Assembly (NCBI GenBank): GCA_030248065.1
Contig: JASAMV010001278.1
Location: forward strand, 1-64,000
Length of the DNA stretch: 64,000 nt
DNA from: Rhynchonema sp. JSB1_4
Taxonomy: Eukaryota; Nematoda; Chromadorea; Monhysterida; Xyalidae
Reading direction: 5' to 3'
Shown: positions 10,577 to 21,296 of the stretch, piece by piece
Position numbering within the stretch: the stretch's first letter is position 1
Layout of the letters: every line of letters begins with the position of its first letter
Notes under the pieces: model-generated
Told to the model about the DNA's origin: nothing
The model's input: only the letters and a program-made list of their open reading frames with translations
Databases searched by the model: none
Made by a program: the position numbers and the translations under genes

Positions 10577-13500
10577 TCAATCCAAATTCATTTCTTCGCG
10601 TTGACTAATGATCAACTCCAAGGCCGCATCCAAATCGCCATTCGTGGCCGTCAACGCTTGACGATTCTCATTCTCGTTCGCGAACCCCATCGACGCCAAC
10701 TGCTCCATTTGTGCCGTGTAATCGACCTGCATCGGTTGCGCGGCCGTTGGCTGTTGCTGCTGCTGTAAGATAAATGTTGATACACCTGTAAATTGTCACT
10801 TGACAAAATGGTTTGTGCCAGTTTCTTTTTTAAAGCTCGATGCTTTCTGCCCACCCACCTGCTGCTGTTGCACACCGCCACCCCCACCACCGAGCAACGC
10901 CTGCTGCAATGCCAACTGCAGCATATCCGCCGTGATGCCCGTGCCTCCAGCAGCAGCAGCCGTCGTCGTGGGCCGTGCCCGTCCAGGCCTTGCCACCGTG
11001 GGAGCAGCTGCGGCCGCGTTCCCACCGCCTGCATTTATACAAGATCTGATTGATTGGAGTAACTAGGAGGAAAGGGAGAGGGCGAAGAAAGTCAACAAAC
11101 CGCCAGCACCGGCCAGCGCTGCAGCGATGTCACCCGGCGTGAATCGACGACCGGGTTGTGCTCGACCACCACGAGCCGCCGCTGGACCCTGCAATTGGGG
11201 ACAACTTCGCACGTTTGCTGCACAACCAGCCGGTTTTTTCAAAATGTGCCACTGGCTCAATTGGTAAAATCTGCAGCCTCATTTTGAAGGCTACTGGCTC
11301 TTTTTAAAATCGGGTTCAAGCTATTGTTTGACAAATGTTTTATTGTATTTTTGGTGCGTTGCCTTGTGCGGTTGGGCAACTAACTACCCAGTGGTGCTTT
11401 CTGTGAACATAAAATCAACAAGTGTGTAATTTTGGGGTTAGTGCGACACTCGCACCGACTATGGACCTAGTCAACACCCGTCTGTGAGAACCGGTCGAAT
11501 CGAAATACCCGCCAACTTGTGTGTGACGCAACCATGCTAACCGGTTGATCGTTATCCTCCTCCCCTTCCTCCTCAAAAGCCACTCGCACACTCGGATCGA
11601 TTTTAGTCGCCTGAAATAAGATTGAGATAGAAAATTTTCCGTTTGTCCACGTTTGGCATAAAAACGAAATTATAGTAAATAATAGGAAATAACAGTTTTC
11701 TTTATTTTTTGACCTCGACATGCATGGCGCTCAGAATTTGTTGACACACGTCGACCAGACACGGATGTTCAGCGAACAGTTGTCGAGAATTCTCACTGAA
11801 CAGGCAATGCAGCAGCAGATGCAGATCACGAATCAAACCTGCAGAGAGAGAAACAAAACTGTGAGAACTGGAGACAGTGATGTGGTTGGGGGGGTATGAA
11901 GGGGGGGTATTACCCCCAACTGCTAGGTAGCTTTCTTGCTCCGAAACCCATACCCCCCAAACTGGCTAGCTAGCTTTCTTGCTCCGGTCACCAAGTAAAA
12001 AAAGTGTTGATTTTAGTGCCAAAATGACCATTTTATGGGCCAAAATGGTCAAATTCGGTAAAATTTTCTCACACGTGCACAAAAATACGCATTTTAAGGC
12101 TTATTTTAGCATAATTTCGACCAATTTTTATACCCCTGTTTTTGACTTCTGGACCAATACCCCCCAAATCGGGGTACCCGGCTAGCTAGCTAGCTTTCTT
12201 CCGCCGGACCCCTCCAGCTAGCTAGCTTTCTTGCTCGGACCAACTACATCACTGACTGGAGAACACCGATGTATCGACAAAGGGCAAAATGATAGAATCT
12301 AAATGGCAATGTACCAACGTTGAGCAGTTAGATCCGTCGAGAAATCCGGCACTGTCGACACCAGATTCGAAATCAGCTCCTCGTTTGACAACACACGATT
12401 CAGCTACGAGTGAGTGAAGCGAAACAATTACTTGATGTACTTTGTGAGCGTTCACTAAGAGCGACATCAAACTTGGTGATCGGATCGAATCGGACCGATC
12501 CTGCCTTGGTCACGTGACTTCTTTTAGTGATGGATATTGAGAAATTCAGGATGGCAATAAATTTCGAGCAGCGTAAAGGATGTCCCTCGACCTAAATGAG
12601 TAACTTTTAAGCTGAAAGAAATCAGTGGCTCCAGTAAATTTCTGAAATGCTCAACGCAAAAATCACGCAGCGTGACCAAAGCTTATCCGATCCGAAAACC
12701 AAGTTAAACATCGCTCTAAGCGTTGATGCCGTCTAAGTCCAGAAACACAAACAAGATGATTCGATTCGATTCAACATGGGACAGGGGGGCGACTCACCAA
12801 TTCTACATGCATTTGGTCCTGAACGGCAGCTTGAAAGCTGGTCAGAATCGACGCGACCTCAGTGGCCAGCGGTGCCACCTTCGGTTTTGCACGACGCTCT
12901 ACGATCGGTTTGAGCATGACGTAGCACGTCGAAGTGTCCGACAGGCCGTCGCACTCCGACAGCACAATGTCGCGCGGCACACGCTGACCGCGGAAACGTA
13001 AATCTGAATGATGTGTGGAGCGTGTACAGAAATATTGCTGTCGCCGCTGCCACTTTTTTCTCACCACTAGGGTTAGAGAGATGTCGGGTGTCGGCTGTCG
13101 GGTGTCGGGTGCCAAAAAAGTGTAGGTGTCGGGTGTCGGGTACCCCTAGATGTCGGGTGTCGGGTTTTTTGGGACCCGACACCCGACAGCCGACACCCGA
13201 CACTTACGGTTCAAAACATCAGTTTTGCTGAGAGAAGAATTCTGAGAGAAAATTTTCTTCGAACCGAATGTTTCCGATGACGCAGAATGTGACATTTTGG
13301 TGTTTATTTCGTGTGAAAATACTTGAATTCAGTAACTTGAGCCAAAAAATTGCACAAATGATGCAAATAAGCAAAAATTTGACTGTTTTTGGTCCAAAAA
13401 CAGGTGTCGGGTGTCGGGTTTTTTTCAAAAACTAGATGTCGGGTGTCGGGTTTTTTTGCAACTGTCGGGTGTCGGGTGTCGGCTTTTTTTCTGAGATGTC

Positions 13501-13787
13501 GGGTGTCGGGTACTTCCAGATGTCGGGTGTCGGCTGTCGGGTACCCCCCCGACCTCTAACCCTACTCACCACTTTTTGATTCCCCAACGACATCACTGGC
13601 TGGCCAGATTCTTGCACTCCAATCCCTTGGATGACTAAGACTAACCAAGATTGTCAGAAACGAAATCCGGATTGGCCGCATTTAGTGCAATTTTATCGAT
13701 CACATCGGCGACCTTGGTATCAGCCGAAAACACTTCCTTTTTCATGTGCTGTTCGCTTGTTGGCAGAAAAACTCGCACAGAGACCAT
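10577..13787 (-). CDS. UBL7: UBL7-like ubiquitin-like/UBA domain protein
   Basis: Nine minus-strand exons join in frame to 366 residues: 13787-13646, 13599-13570, 13003-12798, 12403-12319, 11838-11714, 11610-11542, 11188-11101, 11028-10859 and 10762-10577. Residues 1-126 form a divergent ubiquitin-like domain ([27 protein letters not shown]). The middle resembles human UBL7 ([32 protein letters not shown]). A Gly/Ala linker carries [16 protein letters not shown] and [19 protein letters not shown]-terminal UBA domain has [20 protein letters not shown] and [10 protein letters not shown]. The length fits the family (human about 380). UBL/UBA proteins typically bind ubiquitinated clients or the proteasome. 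Two transposon-like elements sit in its introns, one abutting the exon 2 splice donor. Confidence 0.88.
11875..12254. mobile_element. non-autonomous hAT-like element in a UBL7-like intron, 8-base duplication
   Basis: The ends read CAGTGATGTGGTTGG and, inward from the right, CAGTGATGTAGTTGG. The flanking 8-base duplication is exact: ACTGGAGA at 11867-11874 and 12255-12262. The subterminal unit is GCTAGCTAGCTTTCTTGCTC, private to this copy. The core (12000-12150) is A/T-rich with repeated AAAATGG-type words. It lies between exons 4 and 5 of the UBL7-like gene and has no coding capacity. Confidence 0.85.
13068..13564. mobile_element. Ac-like hAT element with GTCGGGT minisatellite, inserted at a splice donor
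   Basis: The ends read TAGGGTTAGAGAG and, inward from the right, TAGGGTTAGAGG. They are flanked by an exact 8-base duplication CTCACCAC at 13060-13067 and 13565-13572. TAGGG-type ends with 8-base duplications recall Ac/Ds hAT elements. The interior holds a GTCGGGTGTCGGGT minisatellite in both orientations around an A/T-rich core (13215-13400). On the minus strand the duplicated sequence is GTGGTGAG, which contains the exon 2 donor of the UBL7-like gene. Confidence 0.85.
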
Positions 13788-13922
13788 GGCGAAAAACAAC
13801 GCAATATGTCAGAAACTTCTGTAAATAAAGAATTAATTATTGCGCGCTGAGCCTGCTCGGTGGTACATAACATGGGTAATAAGAACAGCATTGCCCTCGC
13901 TCACAGCGGACCCGCCAACGAC

Positions 13923-13925
<3 letters not shown>

Positions 13926-13960
<35 letters not shown>

Positions 13961-13977
13961 ACCCCCCCCCCCCCCCC
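13926..13977. repeat. poly-C tract
   Basis: There are about 52 bases of C with one interrupting A at 13961. It marks the degenerate left edge of the element remnant that follows. On the minus strand it is a long poly-G tract, so its exact length is prone to sequencing error. Confidence 0.9.
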
Positions 13978-14296
13978 TGTCCCTCCCCCTCCATGGTACG
14001 CCTGCCCCACTGTTCCCCTCCGGGTACGTCTGCTCCCCTAATTTTTACCTAAAATAGGCAAATTTTGGCCTAAAATAGGCATTTTTAGGCATAAAATGAG
14101 TGATTTTTAGGTCAATGTCGTCAAAAATCGCCAAAATACCCTTTTTATTGAGATTATTTTCATAAAAGGGGCAAAAATGAGCCAAATTTTCGACCTCAAA
14201 AATGACTTTTCTCCAAATTTGGGTCCTCCCCCCCAAGGTGGGTACGTCTGTTCCCCCTCCGAAAAAAAGGGGGTACCGCCTGTTCCCCCTCGGGAC
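13978..14296. mobile_element. truncated CAGTG-type element, reverse orientation
   Basis: The block is the reverse complement of most of 1054-1469. It has the same ACGTACC/GGGGGAACAG units and the same A/T-rich core, with runs such as CGCCAAAATACCC. Its left end is lost in the poly-C tract, and its right end stops at GGGACC where the next element begins. It is a remnant. Confidence 0.7.
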
Positions 14297-14759
14297 CGGT
14301 GTAGTTCCTGGGGGGAGGGGGGTCCCCCCCCCTAAGGTACACTAACCGCCGCGACCAAGGTACACTAGTACACTAACCGCCGCGCCAGGTACACTAACCG
14401 CTTCAATTTTTGCCTAAAATAGGCAATTTTAGGCCTAAAATGGGCATTTTTAGGCCTAAAATGGGTAATTTTTAGGTCATTGTTGTCAAAAGTCGCCAAA
14501 ATACCCTTTTTATGGAGATTTTTTTCCAAAAAGGGCCAAAAATCGGTCAAATTTTCTAGCTCAAAAAGTGACTTTTTTCTGAATTTGGGTCTCCCCCTTC
14601 CCCCCCAGGGAGGTACACTAACCGCCGCACGAAAAAAAAGGGGTAGGTACACTAACCGCGCCGGACCAGGAACGACACTGCCAGGGAGGTACACAAATTT
14701 CCCCTCCGAAAAAGTAGGGAGGTACAACTAATTTCCCCGCGGGACCAGGAACTACACTG
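14297..14759. mobile_element. CAGTG-type element with GGTACACTAACCGC units
   Basis: The left end is CGGTGTAGTTCCTGG and the right end, read inward, is CAGTGTAGTTCCTGG. The core (14400-14600) is closely similar to that of 13978-14296 and 1054-1469. The subterminal tandem unit is different: GGTACACTAACCGC, in opposite orientation at the two ends. I see no target duplication because the left flank is another element. Confidence 0.7.
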
Positions 14760-14929
14760 GTAAGAAGGGTGGCTTGGCCGCATGTTCGCTCAATTGGGAA
14801 GATAGGGTTTGGGTGTTTCTCAAATTTTACAATACCGTAAAAGTAAAAACCTAAATAGAAGGGGCTTTACAAATCCCTGACCACTTTTAGGGGGCACTAT
14901 TCCGGTCAGGGCTGTTGGCTGCACTATAC

Positions 14930-15400
14930 CGTAGTGGCTGCGGGGATGGGGGATTCCCCCCTGAGGGGTACCTAGGTTGTACCTTGCATTGCTGCAACCA
15001 ACCCTTGGGGGTGGGGGAAAGGTTGCAACCATCCCGGATGGTACCTTGCAACCATTAATATATGGTTTTCATAGGCAAAATGAGTGGTTTTCGACCTCAA
15101 GTCCCCAAAAATCGCGCGCTCCGCGCGTCAACCACCATTTTATAGCTATTATTTTAGGCAAATTTTCGGCCAAAATGCAAAAAAAGTACCATTTATTCGG
15201 CCAACTTTGTATAATGCATTTAAAAAAACACCTTTTTTGTACCTCCAGGGGGTACCTTGCAACCTTCTGGAGTCTGGGTAGGGGGTCGCTTGCAACCATC
15301 TGGACTGGATCCATCCATCCAAGGGTACCGTACCGTGCAACCATTCAGAGGTCGCAAACCCGGCCCGAGCCCCCATCTCCGGCCCGGCCCGATTTTTATG
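14930..15400. repeat. ACCTTGCAACCA-type minisatellite flanking an A/T-rich core
   Basis: Units containing GGTACCTTGCAACCA occur on one side (about 14965-15055) and again, with related GCAACC words, on the other side (15240-15350) of an A/T-rich core. The plan matches the CAGTG-type elements, but clear termini and a duplication were not found. Confidence 0.45.
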
Positions 15401-15520
15401 GGTCAGAATTTTTACCAGATTTTTGTCATAATTTTGCATTTTTTCTGAACCTGTTTTTTTGGTGAAAAAATAATCGTTTTCAATGAAAAAGTTGTCAGAT
15501 AGACAAGTAGTGATCACTTA

Positions 15521-16386
15521 CCGTAAAAACCTAAATACAGCCCCCCCCCCCCGGAATAGAGCCCCCCGCAGTGTAGTACTTGGTCAGGGTGTTGACGATA
15601 GATAGATTGGGACCCGAAATGTGTTGACGATAGATAGATGACCCAAGTCCGAAATCTGGGGGGGGGTCGACCCAAACTTGTTGACGATAGATAGATGGTG
15701 GGGGGGGTCGCCAAAAATCAAGGTATAGTATGGTGTACTAAGTAGGTAATAATGTGTAAATATTAATGAAAATGTACTTAGATGTACTAAATCCGCGCGT
15801 AGCGCGCGATTTTTTGCCTATTTGGGACAAAAAATACCGATTTTGAGCCATTTTGAGGCAAAAATGCCCATTGACGATAGATAGATTTGTCCATAAGTGT
15901 TGACGATAGATAGATGAAATCAAAAAGTGTTGACGATAGATAGATGAATTTGGGGGGGGCCCCCACCCCCCCCCCCAAGTACTACCCTGCAGCCCCCCCG
16001 TAATACAGCCCCCCAAAAAAGGGTCAGTGAATTAATAGAGCCCCCCCCCCGGAATAGAGTCCCCCCTAAGTAACATCCCCCATACAGTAGTGTATTAACG
16101 CTTGATAGTGGTGCACAGGTACATTTATGCATGTTCGTTGTTCGTTCAGAAGCACATAATACGCCTCTTGTTGACGAATAGACGCGAATAAATGCGACTA
16201 CAAGCGAAAAAACATCCTCTCAAACCCCTTTTTAGGGGTTTTCGGGGGTATTTCTGGGAACATTTTTTTCAGGTTCGGGTCAGTGAATTAATAGAAGCCC
16301 CCCGGAATAGAGCCCCCCCGTAATAGAGCCCCCAAAATGGGGTCAGTGAGTTAATAGAGCCCCCCCTTCTATTTAGGTTTTTACGG
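15521..16386. mobile_element. large TA-flanked inverted-repeat element containing a nested insertion
   Basis: The ends are CCGTAAAAACCTAAATA and its reverse complement, flanked by TA at 15519-15520 and 16387-16388. It is a reverse-oriented relative of 1765-2166, sharing blocks such as the sequence around 16080-16170. A CAGTG-type element occupies 15569-15989 inside it. No open frame of useful length is present. Confidence 0.7.
15569..15989. mobile_element. CAGTG-type element with GTTGACGATAGATAGAT units
   Basis: The left end is CAGTGTAGTACTTGG and the right end, read inward, is CAGGGTAGTACTTGG. The tandem unit is GTTGACGATAGATAGAT, found on both sides of the core, here in the same orientation. 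A related fragment sits at 2720-2780. No target duplication is visible because the flanks are C-rich and repetitive. Confidence 0.65.
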
Positions 16387-16388
16387 TA

Positions 16389-16820
16389 CCGTATTGTCGG
16401 AAATAGAACCCCCCCATTAATTGACCCCCCCCATTAATTGAACCCCCCCTAAATGGCTCGAAATCAAAAATAGAACCCCCCCATTAATTGACCCCCCCCA
16501 TTAATAGAACCCCACCCCCAACTTTCACCGTACCACAGATTAGTGGTATGGTAGGGCTGTGTTGTTGTGTCAAACGTTGTTTAAGCTTGCGTACACAACA
16601 GAATACAGCTTTTTAAGCATAATCGACGCTGTTAAAGGTAGAAAATACCGAAAACAAGCCATTTTTATGGGCATTATTAACAATGATTTTTTTCGTCGGG
16701 GGGCCAAATGAAAAATATAACCCCCCCCCAATAATTGACCCCCCCCCCCATAAATTGAACCCCCCCAAAATGACCCCAGTGAAAAAATAGACCCCCCGGG
16801 TTCTATTTCCGACAATACGG
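16389..16820. mobile_element. second TA-flanked element, sharing a TA with its neighbour
   Basis: The ends are perfect inverted repeats of at least 20 bases starting CCGTATTGTCGGAAATAGAA, flanked by TA at 16387-16388 and 16821-16822. The left TA is also the right TA of the 15521-16386 element. The interior has tandem CCCCCCATTAATTGA units and an A/T-rich core. Nothing in it appears coding. Confidence 0.8.
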
Positions 16821-17152
16821 TACTTGCCGAATCCCTCAGAAATTTCTTTGACAAAAAAGCACCATTCTTTCAGTGAATCGGGCCGGGCAGGGCTGCGAAT
16901 TTGGACTTTCAAATCGGGCCGAGTACGATGCTAATCAATGTTTTGGGTCATTGGGTGCACGCTGTTTTTGCGCTGTCTGATCAAAAAATCCATTAGGAGA
17001 TAAAAATCTTTGGAAAATCATCCAGGTGCCCTTGATCATCAGGTTTAACCGTTACACGCAGCTGGCTGTGTGTGCATTAATTAATACACGTGTGTGTATT
17101 AGACAGCAGCAGCGCTAGATATAAGTAGCAGCGGCTAGGCGGCAGTGTGTGT

Positions 17153-17240
17153 CGGTTCGCTAGCTCAGCGGCGAAGGCGTTGGACTCGTGCCTGTGGGAC
17201 CGCTGGTTCGAGTCCCGCCGGCGCCGGTGAAATTTTTTGT
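17153..17240 (+). ncRNA. tRNA-like pol III unit, probable tRNA pseudogene or SINE head
   Basis: A perfect A-box-like TAGCTCAGCGG (17161-17171) and a perfect B-box-like GGTTCGAGTCC (17205-17215) are correctly spaced. T runs at 17231-17244 can act as a pol III terminator. The acceptor and anticodon stems do not pair well and the T stem has a mismatch, so a working tRNA is unlikely. I could not find a tail repeat or target duplication that would settle a SINE. Confidence 0.6.
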
Positions 17241-17367
17241 TTTTTTTGGCTTTTTTGGTTAAAACTAATTTATACATGCACAAAATGATGAGAAATAGTG
17301 TTTATAACAGTGAAATCGGGGTTGGGATGTCAAAACATAGCTATCAATCATTTTTTGTTCGTTTTCT

Positions 17368-17476
17368 TGAGCTTAGCCTTAGGCTTGGGCTTAGGCTTTG
17401 GCTTATTCTTAGGCCTAGGCTTAGGCTTAGGCTTAGGCCTACGCCTAGGCTTCTTGGGCTTGGGCTTAAACGTAAT
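17368..17476. repeat. degenerate TTAGGC interstitial array
   Basis: There are some fifteen hexamer-like units around TTAGGC, with substitutions such as CTTGGGC and CCTAGGC. The array is internal and lies about 130 bases after the tRNA-like unit. It reads as an interstitial telomeric sequence rather than a chromosome end. Confidence 0.75.
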
Positions 17477-18409
17477 CTGAAGCGGCTGGCCTCAAAACGC
17501 CGTTTTCTGCCTTTTATAGGCGTGGATGATTTTCCAAAGATTTTTAACTCCTCTTAAAAATCCTAAAAAAAATCTTTTCTTTTTCCAAGTGGAGGATCGT
17601 GTTACGGGTTAACTTCGGTCCGTGAACCCTTTGGTCCACATGCCACTTTTGGTCCGGTAGGCATGTTGGGAAAAGCTTGGACTTTTTCAAATTGACTTCC
17701 TTTACCTTAGGCTTGCGGGATCATAAGCCCATTTTATGTACAGCAAGCACCAACGAGAACTGATTCACCCGCCACCAAAGGGCTGTTATTTCATGACATC
17801 GTATTTCTTTCCACATCGTATTTTTTCGTTGTTACATTTTTGCCAACTTCTTTGCTCTTTTTTACGAAAGGTCTGGGAATTAACAACGAGCTCGCAGAAA
17901 TCTGTGTTCTGTTTTATCACAAACATTCCTAAAAAAAATGTATAATACAATGAATTGATGAGAAAAAGCGCTTGTCTGTGACAAGTGAAAAAGGGTTGTC
18001 ACTCACTTTAGATGTCGATATGTCCATGACGGTATTGAATTATACCGTCAGTTGAACAATATCGAAAGTTTAGTTATATAATTGTCTTCAGTTAACTTCC
18101 ACAAACACTACTACTCTCTGTGGTGTGCCAAACTCGTAAGTTTCTGCGTTCATGCAGAAGAAAACTGATGTTGCTTTGATCGCCCGCTTGTTTTCAGGTC
18201 ATCTATGCATACAGCATACGTATACAGCATCTCCCCTGGCGAGGTTCGGTATGCATAACGAGGTGATTCACATGACATTTATCATACATAGTTGCCATAC
18301 GTCTTGTGTTGTGGTGTTGAATTAAACATCGACATCAGCGCACTAAGCAACCGTACATTTAAGAAATCACTGGTGGTAATCACATCCGCAAGTCGGTGTC
18401 GTCAATGTG
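17477..18409. other. gene-free stretch
   Basis: I see no conserved coding sequence. A short perfect palindrome around TGACGGTATTGAATTATACC near 18028 is the only structure noted. Confidence 0.5.
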
Positions 18410-20894
18410 CTACAATTTGTACAGTACACCCCGCTTATAGATGACCGTCTCGCCGTATTTGAGCGATTCGGCGGTCTTGAGCGGAATCAGTCGTTTGTAG
18501 AAAACGAGAATGGCGGTGATGCTGACGGTGATGAGGATGATCTCGCATCCCCACGAGTATTGCGGGCCGTAGGAGCTGAACAGCCACGTCAAAGTGACCG
18601 GACCGACCACACGACCCATCGAGCCGACCAGCGCCAACAGACCTTGCATGGTGCCCTGCGCGAGTAAGACGACATGGACAGGCGAGTGGACAGCGGTCAA
18701 TTTTGTCTTTTTGCAAAAACATAACCGAATGTACGTGTCGACATAACCTGCATTCGTGCGCCCAGGATGCGCGAAAAGAGCACGTTCATTGGCACCAATG
18801 TGTTGACCCAGGCGAGCGGCAGAAACAGTTCGAACGCCGTGAACAGCACCGGCAGCGGCACACGCGGCGTCCACGCGCACCACGCGTACGTCGGGTCGCA
18901 GCCCAGATGCTCAACAGTTGCGTTCGGCACTGGCGTATTGTTGCGATGCAGATCTGAAACATCATGAGACCTCCATGGGGCGTATGTCTCAGGAACGTGT
19001 TGAAAATGTCACAATAATGTCCACCTGTTAATCTATACTGAATCGAACCCGTATAGACGAACGGCCATGGAAAGGTGACCAGGAAGAACGTTAGGAACAA
19101 TGACATGCTGACGAGCAGCGACTTGCGACTGTCTCTGAAACACGGATAAAAATTTCTGGCGGTTGAATTGTCAGCTGCAGCAACAGTTGACCAACATTTG
19201 ACGAAGACGCGTGGACGCGGTGATTATGTACCCGATGCCCGAAAGACAACCAGACACCAGAATTAAGTAACCCGTATTTCGGACGGCCGTTTCGTAGTCC
19301 CAATTGTAGAGCGTCATAACGTATGGAGTGATAATGCTGCAGCGATCACACAAAATAATTTACAAAACAGGAGTTTTTGGAGGTAAAGGCGATGAAGTGC
19401 AACTTACGTCGATGTATTCGACTGGACAAAAGCGGCTGCAAACCAGACGTAGAAGCAAATGGCAATGGCCAGACCGTCAAATTTCGGCAACACAAAGTAT
19501 TTGCCTGGAAATTTGGCGAACGCAAGACTGATATCTCGGATGGCAAAGATTTTCAATCTTTTAACAACCCCAACTTTGCTTGATCTCGACCGGCACAACG
19601 CCCGCGTAATGCTCGCGGAAAACGAACAGCATGATGAAAAAGATGATGGTCACGCCGACGGCGGTAATCAACGCCGGTGCCGTGTACATGTTGATGTTGA
19701 TCACGCCAAACACACTGTAGCCGGGGTAACCGAGTAACGAGAAGGCAACTTGGAAGCCTGAAGGTCATTGCGACTTTGTGGGTGCGTTTAGATACCAGAT
19801 TTCTCGTTTAACACAGTGGTATTGTACGTATACCTGGACCCAGAGCGATTCCAACTTGCCCTGATGCAAAATTGAGTGCCAGCGCTCTCGCCCTGTCATC
19901 CGGCGTGCATCCGGTGGCCACGTACGACCGGATCACTGGCATCGCGCCTGCAGGTTGTTCATTGATTAATCACGCGACAACGTTCCGATAAGTGCATGAG
20001 CTTGAATCTTGTACCCACCGACGCCCATGCCCATGACGGCCCTGCCCAGCAGCACAGCCCATTGCCGCAGATGCACCGGCCCGATCTGTTCAGCACAGCA
20101 GTAGGTGACGTTGCCGATCAGCATCAGTACACAACCGAACATCACCGGTGGACGTACACGTCGGGTCACCGTGTTCCAACGACCATATAATGGTGCGGTG
20201 AACCCTGACATTGTTGCAATATTGACTTGTTTTTGACACTTTGTAATAAAGAAACCAAACTGACATTGACCAACCTTGGAACAAAGCGTAGACGGAGACG
20301 ACCACGCTGAAGAAGCTCTGCGACACTTGTTGGTCGGAGATCTGAAGTTGCCTGATGAGACGTATACATACATATGTACATGCAGTATGACGAGCTGCCT
20401 CAGAGGTTCAGGCGAAACTGTGAGCCAAAATTCCTGGCTTGAATATTCTATAGAATCGTATTGTCATAGAAAGTGAAATTTTCAGCTGACATCATATAGT
20501 AAAAAAAACATTGACCTGCAGCATGTACGGCCATACCGCCATCATGAAAGTGGAAAACTGCATGGCCGACAAGAAGTTTATGAAATTGGCCACCCATAGC
20601 GCTTTCCAGTTGGTCTTTTGGCCCAGCAAAGCATCCGCGGTTGGTTTCTCGGCCCAGACGTCCGTTGAACGGCTTTGTCCGCCCAACGAATCACGATCAG
20701 CCTGATCGACCTTTCTGCAACATATTAACACATTCACCCTGAGCAGGCCGTATGCGAAAACAATCATACTGTATTTCGCCGACTGACTTTGAAACAGTTT
20801 CGACCTCACTTGCGCTGTTGACCCCGGAATCCAGCAACGTGCTCGGTGCACTAGTATGCGACGTCACATCGGAACTGTTGCTTTGATTGCACAT
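18410..20894 (-). CDS. MFSD8/CLN7-like major facilitator transporter, copy A
   Basis: This is a 12-helix major facilitator protein in the MFSD8 (CLN7) group, whose human member is a lysosomal membrane protein. About eleven minus-strand exons were read: near 20894-20815 (MCNQSNSSDVTS), 20715-20516 (WKALWVANFINFL, MAVWPYML), 20350-20278, 20206-20017 (FGCVLMLIGNVTY, GRAVMGMGVG), 19949-19836 (RSYVATGCTPDDRARALAL), 19758-19560 (REHYAGVVP), 19510-19409, 19340-19180, 19135-19017, 18956-18749 and 18655-18410. The last exon, GTMQGLLALVGSMGRVVGP to VLYKL, covers helices 11-12. A lumenal loop has LGCDPTYAWCAWTPRV, like the Cys-containing loop of MFSD8. The gene is paralogous exon for exon to the next one. 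Exon borders are approximate. Confidence 0.85.
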
Positions 20895-21296
20895 GTTTGT
20901 GACCGAAATGCAGCAAGGGTGTAATTTATTGTGCTTTTTGGGAGCTGATTGCTAGAAAAAACTGTTTATTTGTTACGAAATAAGGATGAAATCATAATGA
21001 CATCACATCTAGAACACAAGCGTCAAACGTAAGATGAATAGGTCCGTGGTTTCCACAGTTCTATGGTATGCACAAAGTTATGGGAAATTTCACACATTGA
21101 TGTGAGACAACCAAAGCTGTGTTTGACGATAAGCAGCTGCCTGACGTCTGGTCCATAGGTTGAAGTAAGCACGGGTTGATTAAAAGCGTAGATTTTTTTT
21201 ATCACCGGGGAAAATCTTACCAGTAACAAAACATGTCATAAACAATCAGATACGACCGAAAAGGTTAAGAACGTCACAGATTACATGAAAAAATAA
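20895..21296. other. short spacer between tandem transporter genes
   Basis: About 400 bases lie between the start of copy A and the stop of copy B, both on the minus strand. No separate gene is visible. It must hold the copy A upstream signals, or a polycistronic spacer. Confidence 0.5.

Noticed and set aside
13068..13564. CRISPR-like array appearance of the GTCGGGT and other tandem repeats
   Set aside because: Units are short and contiguous with no unique spacers, and the genome is eukaryotic with introns.
17153..17226. functional tRNA gene
   Set aside because: The A and B boxes are perfect, but the acceptor and anticodon stems do not pair.
17368..17476. true telomere
   Set aside because: The array is short, degenerate and internal, with genes on both sides.
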